From Candidatus Dadabacteria bacterium (GTDB lineage Bacteria; Desulfobacterota_D; UBA1144; Nemesobacterales; UBA2774), in the NCBI GenBank assembly GCA_030632765.1, contig DAOVUC010000063.1, positions 1-7,956 of the forward strand: a DNA stretch of 7,956 nucleotides. Direction: 5' to 3'. The position numbers and the translations under genes were made by a program. Positions 1 through 5,710 of the stretch are shown here, in pieces. How positions within the stretch are numbered: position 1 is the stretch's first letter; each line of letters begins with the position of its first letter. The notes under the pieces were generated by a model, which worked only from the letters and a program-made list of their open reading frames with translations, was not told the origin of the DNA and made no database searches.

Positions 1-41
1 AAAATACAAAGATTGAATATTACGGAAACTACTGAAAACAT

Positions 42-117
42 TGGCTCCGGAGAAGGGATTCGAACCCCCGACCTAGTGATTAACAGTCACCCGCTCTGCC
101 AGCTGAGCTACTCCGGA
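42..117 (-). tRNA. tRNA-Asn (anticodon GUU)
   Basis: The minus strand folds as a complete 76-nt cloverleaf. The 7-bp acceptor stem pairs TCCGGAG (117-111) with CTCCGGA (52-46). The discriminator G is at 45 and an encoded CCA at 44-42. The D arm has GCTC/GAGC with the usual GG in the loop. The anticodon stem GGTGA/TCACT encloses the loop CTGTTAA, placing anticodon GTT at plus positions 82-84, which reads the Asn codons AAC and AAU. The variable loop is 5 nt (AGGTC). The T loop is TTCGAAT on a stem with two G-U pairs. The mature 3' CCA is genome-encoded. It is transcribed divergently from rpoH. I see no clear rho-independent hairpin in the 41 bases that follow it to the window edge. Confidence 0.97.
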
Positions 118-151
118 ACCGATAAAGAACGCTCAGAACTTTAAGCAGTAC

Positions 152-180
152 ATTCTATACAGTAGAATAATATGAGTCAA
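152..180 (-). promoter_or_regulatory. Probable sigma-70-type promoter of the tRNA-Asn gene
   Basis: Read on the minus strand, TTGACT (180-175, five of six matches to TTGACA) is followed by a 17-base spacer and TAGAAT (157-152, five of six matches to TATAAT). Transcription would start near 145, leaving a leader of about 27 nt before the mature tRNA 5' end at 117, normal for a processed tRNA precursor. The match is by eye; near-consensus boxes at the ideal spacing directly upstream of a stable RNA gene make it credible. Confidence 0.6.
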
Positions 181-248
181 GGATTCTGCAATATTATTTC
201 ATGTTTTCAGATAATCATTACACTGCTTGCAAATCTAAATTTAACAGG

Positions 249-277
249 TTGATTAGAATCCTATGCAAACGTATACT
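249..277 (+). promoter_or_regulatory. Probable sigma-70-type promoter of rpoH
   Basis: TTGATT (249-254) and TATACT (272-277) are separated by exactly 17 bases and match the housekeeping consensus at four and five of six positions. Initiation about 7 bases past the -10 box would be near 284, giving a 5' leader of roughly 27 nt before the rpoH ATG at 311. The ribosome site in that leader is weak: only an AAGA-like stretch at 301-304. The leader is short, so a long 5'-UTR thermosensor would not fit if this is the only promoter. Confidence 0.55.
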
Positions 278-310
278 AAAGTTGTCTAATAAACCTATTT
301 AAGATACAAA

Positions 311-1222
311 ATGCCAAAGAAAAACAACAAAAATGACAAAACCGAAGAAAAACGATATCAGGGCAACCTGCTACCGGCCCATACCACTTCACTTCACAGA
401 TATCTTGCAGAAATTAGCAATTATCCGGTATTAAGCCGTGAGGAAGAGTACGAGCTAGCTATGAAGTATAAGAATGACGGCGATTTAGATGCTGCCAGAA
501 AACTCGTTTCATCAAACCTCAAATTTGTAGTAAAAGTAGCTAACGAATACAAGAACTATGGATTTAATACAATGGATATAATCCAAGAGGGAAACGTAGG
601 GCTTATGCACGCTGTCAAGGGATTTGATCCGACAAAGGGCTATCGAATTATCTCCTATGCCGTATGGTGGATAAGGGCCTACATTCAAAATTATATTATC
701 AAAAGCTGGAGCTTAGTCAAAGTTGGAACTACTCAGGCGCAAAGAAAGCTATTTTACAAACTGCGCTCCACTAAGAATCAAATGGAAATAGGTGAGGGAA
801 ATCTTAGCTCAGAGGATTATAAAGAACTTGCTGATAAACTTAATGTTTCTAATGAGGCTGTAATAGAGATGGACCAGAGAATGGGGGGCAAGGATTTATC
901 TCTTGATGCTGAGATTACCGGGGATACTGATTTATCTCATATGGATTTTCTTGCAGATGACGAGGAAAACCAAGAGGACTTGATAACTAAAGCGGAAGAG
1001 GAAAAGATAGTAAAGAGCACAATGGTCGATGCACTAAAAACCTTGAAAGAAAGAGAGAGGTTTATAATCGAAAACAGGATACTAGTGGACAAACCACTTA
1101 CACTAGAAGAACTCGGGACTAAATTCAACATATCCCGGGAAAGAGTGAGACAGATTGAAAACGCTGCACTGAAGAAAATGAAAGGTATTTTAAAAGAAAA
1201 GGGAATTAGTAAAAGCTCTTAA
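311..1222 (+). CDS. rpoH: RNA polymerase heat-shock sigma factor RpoH (sigma-32 family)
   Basis: This 303-residue protein directs RNA polymerase to heat-shock promoters. Region 1.2 lies at about 28-53 (LHRYLAEISNYPVLSREEE). Region 2 is at about 60-130, with the core-binding DIIQEGNVGLMHAVKGFD (89-106) and the -10 recognition helix around GYRIISYAVWWIRAYI (110-125). The RpoH box QRKLFYKLR is at 144-152; this segment is diagnostic for RpoH (E. coli QRKLFFNLR) and separates it from RpoD, RpoS and FliA. Region 4.2 at about 262-290 carries the helix-turn-helix LGTKFNISRERVRQIENAALKKM. There is no region 1.1. Length is slightly above the usual 285 or so, because of a basic N-terminal extension and an acidic insert near 214-232. 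ATG 311 is the only reasonable start, since an in-frame TAA lies at 290-292. It stands alone and converges on alaS. Confidence 0.95.
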   Translation: MPKKNNKNDKTEEKRYQGNLLPAHTTSLHRYLAEISNYPVLSREEEYELAMKYKNDGDLDAARKLVSSNLKFVVKVANEYKNYGFNTMDIIQEGNVGLMHAVKGFDPTKGYRIISYAVWWIRAYIQNYIIKSWSLVKVGTTQAQRKLFYKLRSTKNQMEIGEGNLSSEDYKELADKLNVSNEAVIEMDQRMGGKDLSLDAEITGDTDLSHMDFLADDEENQEDLITKAEEEKIVKSTMVDALKTLKERERFIIENRILVDKPLTLEELGTKFNISRERVRQIENAALKKMKGILKEKGISKSS

Positions 1223-1241
1223 ATCAGGTTGCCCCTTCAAA

Positions 1242-3875
1242 CTAATTAGCATTAATAATATCATAGGCTTTGCTAAGGGCCTCACCCAATTTTTCAGGTC
1301 TATCTCCACCAGCCTGTGCAAGATCAGGCTTACCCCCTCCCTTGCCGCCAATTATTGGGGCAAGCTCTTTAACCATATTTCCGGAATGATATTTATTTGT
1401 TAAATCCTTAGTTACTCCGACCAAAATAAAAGCCTTCCCGTTATCTCTACTACCAAGAACTGCAACTCCTGAATCAAGTTTACTCCTCACATCATCCCAA
1501 ACCTTTCTCAATTGACCCGCATCGGCTCCAGATACTTCGGCCGCTAGGACCTTGGTACCGTTAACTTCTTTTATGTTGTCCATTAAATCGCCGGCTCTTT
1601 CACTAAGCATTTTATTTTTGTATGAATCAAGCTCGCTCTTAACCGACTCGTTTTCTTCAACAAGCTTTTTGAGCCTAGATATGAGATCGGATTCTGCAAC
1701 CCTCAAAAGATTAGAAGCCTGGGCAAGCGTATCCTCTTTCCCCCTCATAAAGTCCCAAGCTGACTTTCCTGCAAGCGCATCTATTCTCCTAATTCCAGCA
1801 GAAGAAGCACCTTCTGAAACAATCTTAAAAAGTCCCGCCTCTCCAGAAGTATTAAGATGAGAGCCTCCGCAAAGCTCCACGCTATAATCCCCAATGCTCA
1901 CAACTCTCACTTTATCCCCATATTTTTCCTCGAAAAATGCCATTGCCCCTTTTTTTATTGCATCATCATATGAGACATCGGTCTCAATAATTACATTATC
2001 ATCCCATCTAATCCTCTCGTTAATAATGTCTTCCATTTTTCTTAAATCTTTATCATCAATAGAAGAATGGTGTGTGAAATCGAACCTGAGCCTCCCAGGC
2101 GCAACAAGAGAGCCTGCCTGACCCACATGTGTCCCAAGCACTTCCCTGAGCACTGCATGGAGTATATGAGTAGTCGAATGATGAGTCTCTACACCGTATC
2201 TGAATTTTTCATTAACCTTAAGCTCTACTTTGTCACCAACCCAAAGCGCTCCTTTTTTAACAACCGTACGGTGAACTATGATTCCAGGAAGCGGTTTTTT
2301 TGTATCAATTACTTCTGCAATCCCCCTCTGTGCCTCTATTGTGCCCCGGTCGCCAACTTGACCTCCCGATTCCCCATAAAAAGGGGTCTTATCACTAATG
2401 AGATCAACTTCATCCCCTTCCTCTACATTATCGAGGAGGACCCCGTCCTTAATTATTGCAGTGATTCTTCCGGTATCTGCTGTCCTGTCATACCCCGTAA
2501 AATTTACTGTCAGTCCGCCCGATACAAACTCCTTATACAAGGGTTCTAATTCCCCATCCAAATCCCCTTTCCAGGCTTTCCTAGACTGTGTTCTCTGCTG
2601 TTCCATCTCTTTTTCAAATCCCTCATGATCCAGAGTAAGCCCGGCCTCGCCAGCAATGTCCTCAGTTAGATCTACGGGAAAACCAAAGGTGTCATACAGT
2701 TTAAAAATGACATCTCCAGGAAGTACTTTCTCGCCCTGGTGGTTATCAATCTCAGCTTTTAAAAGATCAAGCCCTCTATCTATCGTTTCAAAGAACCTCT
2801 CTTCTTCATTCTTAACAACATCGGCTACAAATTCTATTCTTTCTTCAAGCTCAGGATATGCGTCCTGCATTATTTCTTTAACTCTGTTAGTTATCTTATA
2901 TAGACAGGGCTCTTGAATTCCGAGCATCTTAGCATGACGAACCGCGCGTCTTAGAATTCTTCTGAGAACATATCCCCTACCCTCGTTTGAAGGAAATACT
3001 CCGTCAGAGATAAGGAACGTTACAGCCCGGGCATGATCGGCAATAACTCTCATTGAAACATCGGAGTCCGCATCCTCTCCGTAGGTTTTTCCGGAAATCT
3101 CTTCCACATTCGAAATTACTCCGCGAAGAAGGTCCGTTTCATAGTTGCTTTTAACCCCCTGGAGCACAGCTGTAATCCGCTCAAGCCCCATACCGGTATC
3201 TATACTCGGGTTGGGAAGAGGTGTCATTTTACCGCTTGAATCCCGGTCATACTGCATGAACACAAGGTTCCAAAGCTCAAGATAACGGTCACAATCACAA
3301 CCCGGCTCGCAGGTTTTCTTCCCGCAGCTAAATTCTTCACCCTGATCTATCAGAATTTCAGAACACGGCCCACATGGACCCGTATCGCCCATAGACCAGA
3401 AGTTATCTTTCTCCCCCATACGAAGTACTCTGTCTTGTGGGAGCCCAATTACTTTTTGCCATAATTCTGATGCTTCATCATCTTCTTCAAATACTGTAAC
3501 CCAAAGCTTCTCGACTGGAATCTTATAGACCTCAGTCAGCAGCTTCCAGCCAAATTCAATGGCTTCTTTTTTGAAATAGTCACCGAAAGAAAAATTCCCC
3601 AGCATCTCGAAAAAAGTATGGTGTCTTGAAGTGTGTCCTACATTTTCCAGGTCGTTATGTTTGCCACCTGCTCTAACACACTTCTGTGATGAGGTAGCCC
3701 TATTATACGAGCGCTTTTCCAAACCCAAAAATGTATCTTTGAACTGCACCATTCCCGCATTTGTAAAGAGGAGGGTTGCATCATTTTTAGGTATTAGCGA
3801 TGAACTCCTGATAATAGTATGATTATTATCTTCAAAATATTTAAGAAATAATTCTCTAACCTCTGAGCCTGTCAT
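1242..3875 (-). CDS. alaS: Alanyl-tRNA synthetase
   Basis: The enzyme charges tRNA-Ala with alanine using ATP and clears mischarged Ser/Gly. Its 877 residues match the family norm (E. coli 876). The class II catalytic core is at about 1-240, with motif 1 around FTNAGMVQFKD (37-47) and the family signature RHHTFFEMLGNFSFGDYF (84-101). The tRNA-recognition region includes GRGYVLRRILRRAVRHA (299-315). The editing domain (about 555-710) has its zinc ligands intact: H566 and H570 in HSTTH, C669 and H673 in CGGSH. A likely coiled coil (about 715-765) leads to the C-Ala domain with GGKGGGKPDLAQAGG (843-857). An extra cysteine cluster, C184, C189, C193 and C195, sits inside the catalytic domain. The start is supported by the conserved N-terminus MTGSEVRELFL. 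It follows rlmN by 26 bases, so the two are probably co-transcribed. Confidence 0.98.
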   Translation of the reverse strand: MTGSEVRELFLKYFEDNNHTIIRSSSLIPKNDATLLFTNAGMVQFKDTFLGLEKRSYNRATSSQKCVRAGGKHNDLENVGHTSRHHTFFEMLGNFSFGDYFKKEAIEFGWKLLTEVYKIPVEKLWVTVFEEDDEASELWQKVIGLPQDRVLRMGEKDNFWSMGDTGPCGPCSEILIDQGEEFSCGKKTCEPGCDCDRYLELWNLVFMQYDRDSSGKMTPLPNPSIDTGMGLERITAVLQGVKSNYETDLLRGVISNVEEISGKTYGEDADSDVSMRVIADHARAVTFLISDGVFPSNEGRGYVLRRILRRAVRHAKMLGIQEPCLYKITNRVKEIMQDAYPELEERIEFVADVVKNEEERFFETIDRGLDLLKAEIDNHQGEKVLPGDVIFKLYDTFGFPVDLTEDIAGEAGLTLDHEGFEKEMEQQRTQSRKAWKGDLDGELEPLYKEFVSGGLTVNFTGYDRTADTGRITAIIKDGVLLDNVEEGDEVDLISDKTPFYGESGGQVGDRGTIEAQRGIAEVIDTKKPLPGIIVHRTVVKKGALWVGDKVELKVNEKFRYGVETHHSTTHILHAVLREVLGTHVGQAGSLVAPGRLRFDFTHHSSIDDKDLRKMEDIINERIRWDDNVIIETDVSYDDAIKKGAMAFFEEKYGDKVRVVSIGDYSVELCGGSHLNTSGEAGLFKIVSEGASSAGIRRIDALAGKSAWDFMRGKEDTLAQASNLLRVAESDLISRLKKLVEENESVKSELDSYKNKMLSERAGDLMDNIKEVNGTKVLAAEVSGADAGQLRKVWDDVRSKLDSGVAVLGSRDNGKAFILVGVTKDLTNKYHSGNMVKELAPIIGGKGGGKPDLAQAGGDRPEKLGEALSKAYDIINAN

Positions 3876-3888
3876 TATTTATAAATTG

Positions 3889-3894
3889 CTCCCT
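3889..3894 (-). promoter_or_regulatory. Ribosome binding site of alaS, unusually distant
   Basis: Minus-strand AGGGAG lies 13 bases upstream of the alaS ATG (3875-3873), in the gap after the rlmN stop. No other purine-rich site lies nearer. The alaS start is fixed by the conserved MTGSE N-terminus, so the long spacing is real if this is the site used. Confidence 0.5.
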
Positions 3895-3901
3895 AATATT
3901 G

Positions 3902-4984
3902 TTATAACGGACTCTGCGCCCCTGTAGTATCTTTAACAGTTTTTGAGGGATATTTTGCAGCCAACTGCCCGCATGCACCCAGAATATCACTACCCCTGCT
4001 TTTTCTTATCCTCACATTTATCTTATATGATATCAGTATTTCCTGAAACTTTAGAACTCTCTCCCAAGAGGGGGTCTCATAAGGCAGCGGATTTGCTTCA
4101 TTAAAAGGAATAACATTTATCTTGCATTTTATAGCTTCGAGAAGTCTTCCCAAAGCATGAGCATCACTATCAGAATCATTAACATCTTTTAAGAGAACAT
4201 ATTCGAACATGAGATATTTCCTATTTGGGACAGGGAAATTAACGCTAGCATCTAGAAGCTCTTTTATTGGATAGCGTTTATTTATAGGCATTAATTCATT
4301 TCGGAGCTCATCCCTTGGCGCATTTAAAGAGACGGCGAGATTTACGGATACCTGCTTGCCAAGCTCTTTAATTTTAGGAACTAGTCCGGAAGTTGATACT
4401 GTAATTCTTTTTGGAGAAAGTCCAAGACACTTTGGGTCAATGAATGTATTAATTGCCTTCACCAAATTTTGCAAATTATCCAAAGGCTCTCCCATACCCA
4501 TAAAAACAATATTAGTTATAGCATTAGTTTGGTTTATCATCATGTACTGATCTAGTATTTCTGAGGGGGTCAAATTTCTAATCTTTCCTACAGTTCCTGT
4601 CATACAAAAGGTACATCCAAGTGCGCATCCTACTTGTGAGGAGATGCAAAGGGTGTTTCTCGCTTTATCAGGTATCAAAACGCTTTCAATCTGGTTACCG
4701 TCAAATAGTTTGAATAGGTACTTCTTAGTGCCGTCCGTGGAAACTAGTTCGTCCACTAGCTCAAGTGAGGACTTCAGAGAGAAAGAAACCTCAAGAATAT
4801 CCCTAAAGTCTTTTGAAAGATCTGTCATATCGTCAAAGGAAACCGCACCTTTCTTATATAACCACTTGGCTATTTGCCGAGCCCTAAAAGGCTTGAAATC
4901 GTTATCAAGTACAAACTTCTCAATTTCCCCTGGGCTCAAATCTTTTATATTGGTATTTACTATGTCTTGCATAAATTTATCCAT
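3902..4984 (-). CDS. rlmN: Dual-specificity rRNA/tRNA adenine-C2 methyltransferase RlmN (radical SAM)
   Basis: RlmN methylates C2 of A2503 in 23S rRNA and of A37 in some tRNAs. From ATG 4984 the protein has 360 residues. Numbered from an in-frame TTG at 5011 (369 residues), the radical SAM cluster is C129, C133 and C136 (CALGCTFC). The two catalytic cysteines are C122 in LCISSQVGC, equivalent to E. coli C118, and C347 in GACGQL, equivalent to E. coli C355. The SAM-binding GMGEP is at 172-176, and the N-terminal accessory domain carries KPFRARQIAKWLYKKG (40-55). Keeping both catalytic cysteines marks RlmN rather than an inactive relative; a Cfr resistance paralogue is less likely given the housekeeping context. 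I prefer ATG 4984 (ATG 4972 is also possible), because the residues before it add nothing family-like and a -10-like TATAAT lies at 5028-5023. It is upstream of alaS in the same direction. Confidence 0.95.
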   Translation of the reverse strand: MDKFMQDIVNTNIKDLSPGEIEKFVLDNDFKPFRARQIAKWLYKKGAVSFDDMTDLSKDFRDILEVSFSLKSSLELVDELVSTDGTKKYLFKLFDGNQIESVLIPDKARNTLCISSQVGCALGCTFCMTGTVGKIRNLTPSEILDQYMMINQTNAITNIVFMGMGEPLDNLQNLVKAINTFIDPKCLGLSPKRITVSTSGLVPKIKELGKQVSVNLAVSLNAPRDELRNELMPINKRYPIKELLDASVNFPVPNRKYLMFEYVLLKDVNDSDSDAHALGRLLEAIKCKINVIPFNEANPLPYETPSWERVLKFQEILISYKINVRIRKSRGSDILGACGQLAAKYPSKTVKDTTGAQSPL

Positions 4985-5022
4985 ATGGTTTTGATCCAAG
5001 TAATGATACAAGGCGAAAAACC

Positions 5023-5028
5023 ATTATA
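5023..5028 (-). promoter_or_regulatory. Candidate -10 box for the rlmN-alaS transcript
   Basis: A perfect TATAAT is read on the minus strand 38 bases upstream of ATG 4984. Transcription would begin near 5016, giving a leader of about 30 nt for ATG 4984 but only a few bases for the TTG at 5011. At 16 to 19 bases upstream I find no good -35 box, so this is a half-supported promoter. Confidence 0.35.
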
Positions 5029-5089
5029 CAATACCTTGCAACCTGACTATAGAAGGTATCTCTATAGACAAAAACGCTTTTACATAAGA

Positions 5090-5105
5090 TACGGTTAAAA
5101 CCGTA
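5090..5105. repeat. Perfect 7-2-7 inverted repeat upstream of rlmN
   Basis: TACGGTT (5090-5096) and AACCGTA (5099-5105) are exact reverse complements separated by AA. The repeat lies about 105 bases before the rlmN ATG and about 60 bases before the candidate -10 box. It has no T-run, so it is not a classical terminator. The size and symmetry suit a dimeric regulator, but no known operator consensus is recognised. Confidence 0.4.
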
Positions 5106-5196
5106 ACGAATATAATTTGATGAATTGTTTAAAGAGGTACAGGAAATTACTTAAACACAGATATTAACAATAAAATCAATATATAGATCTAGATCC

Positions 5197-5521
5197 TCAG
5201 GTCTTCATTTTCAAGATTGATTCCTCTAAGATCATAATTATAATTCTGTTATCATCGCCGTTTACACCCAATTCTTTAAGTAATTTCTTATCTTTCTCAG
5301 AAGATGGTATCCGATCTACAAAGCCAGGTAGTTCCTCTCCATTTCTTAGAGCTATAGCTACAAGATCAATTTCAATTTCGGTCCATCTTGTTCTTAGACT
5401 CTCTTTTTCAAGGTCGGTATATTTTGACCATCTTTTAAATGGGGCTTTTCCACCTTAAGACTCTTTTAATAACTAGATATTCATCTCTTTTTTTCTTCCT
5501 CCGCAATTTTTCTTTGGATTC
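5197..5521 (-). pseudogene. Frameshifted or decayed small gene of unknown family
   Basis: On the minus strand one frame is open for 85 codons (5454 to 5200) and ends at TGA 5199-5197. Its predicted protein has normal composition and alternating charged and hydrophobic stretches (for example RTRWTEIEIDLVAIALRNGE, then ELPGFVDRIPSSEKDKKLL). It has no ATG, GTG or TTG before codon 62 and is preceded directly by TAA (5457-5455). Just upstream, a second frame is open for 28 codons (5521 to 5438) and reads KKKRDEYLVIKRVLRWKSP. Dropping one base from the CCCC run (plus GGGG 5441-5444) would fuse the two as RWKSPFKRWSKYTDLE. A GGAGG at 5502-5498 lies 13 bases before ATG 5484, which is in the 85-codon frame but is interrupted by TAG and TAA. 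A third frame upstream (5576-5484, IQRKIAEEEKK) may belong too. I do not recognise the family. A base-calling error is an alternative to decay. Confidence 0.45.
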
Positions 5522-5594
5522 TCAAGAAACGAAGAGAGATGCCAAGAAAACGAGGCCCCCATAAGAGTATGAAGAATTAAAATAGAAAAGATCT

Positions 5595-5624
5595 TTGACA
5601 TAGACCACAATAACGTCGTATTTG
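5595..5624 (+). promoter_or_regulatory. Possible purL-purF promoter
   Basis: A perfect TTGACA -35 box (5595-5600) is followed at 18 bases by TATTTG (5619-5624), a poor -10 match. The distance to the purL ATG is about 90 bases, leaving room for a leader. The -35 box is exact but the -10 is not, so the assignment is tentative. Another -10-like TATATT at 5681-5686 has no -35 partner. Confidence 0.3.
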
Positions 5625-5667
5625 ATTTTTTTTCAATCTAAAATGATATCTATACAATACAATCTAA

Positions 5668-5678
5668 CGTAATTTACG
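5668..5678. repeat. Perfect 5-1-5 inverted repeat in the purL leader
   Basis: CGTAA (5668-5672) and TTACG (5674-5678) are reverse complements around a single T, 33 bases before the purL ATG. The repeat is too short and AT-rich to act as a stable RNA hairpin. It could be a small operator or chance. It does not match the E. coli PurR box. Confidence 0.25.
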
Positions 5679-5692
5679 GGTATATTAATTAC

Positions 5693-5697
5693 GAGAG
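5693..5697 (+). promoter_or_regulatory. Probable ribosome binding site of purL
   Basis: GAGAG lies 13 bases before the purL ATG at 5711. It is the only purine-rich site nearby, and its spacing is long, as at alaS. Confidence 0.4.
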
Positions 5698-5710
5698 AAA
5701 CGAACCCAAT

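Larger units (their letters stand above)
5012..5710. other. Gene-poor gap between divergent rlmN and purL
   Basis: This stretch of about 700 bases contains no intact gene that I can recognise. Its parts are: a -10-like box (5023-5028), a 16-base inverted repeat (5090-5105), a plain AT-rich stretch (about 5106-5196), a relict-looking coding stretch on the minus strand (5197 to about 5521), an AT-rich stretch with a perfect TTGACA (5595-5600), and a small inverted repeat (5668-5678) just before the purL ribosome site. The gap separates two divergent transcripts, so promoters for both must lie here. I see no tRNA, IS end or CRISPR repeat. Confidence 0.8.

Noticed and set aside
166..198. AT-rich inverted repeat AATAATAT ... 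ATATTATT between tRNA and rpoH
   Set aside because: Only A and T, 8 bases per arm with a 17-base loop. Expected by chance in AT-rich intergenic DNA and partly overlapping the tRNA promoter spacer.
311..1222. Primary sigma factor RpoD or another sigma-70 member instead of RpoH
   Set aside because: No region 1.1, about 300 residues long, and the QRKLFYKLR RpoH box is present.
2067..2549. 160-codon plus-strand open frame inside alaS
   Set aside because: It is antisense to the conserved editing-domain region of alaS, has an implausible cysteine- and proline-rich composition and shows no family motif. It is a shadow frame.
4874..5098. Plus-strand open frame overlapping the rlmN 5' end
   Set aside because: Most of it is antisense to the conserved RlmN N-terminal domain, and the remainder runs into intergenic sequence. 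No protein family resemblance.
5186..5195. Perfect 10-base palindrome GATCTAGATC just after the relict gene stop
   Set aside because: Single short palindrome with no T-run, no partner copy and no promoter context. Likely chance.
5538..5579. Tiny plus-strand frame MPRKRGPHKSMKN
   Set aside because: Thirteen codons opposite the possible relict gene; nothing beyond an ATG and a purine-rich stretch supports it.
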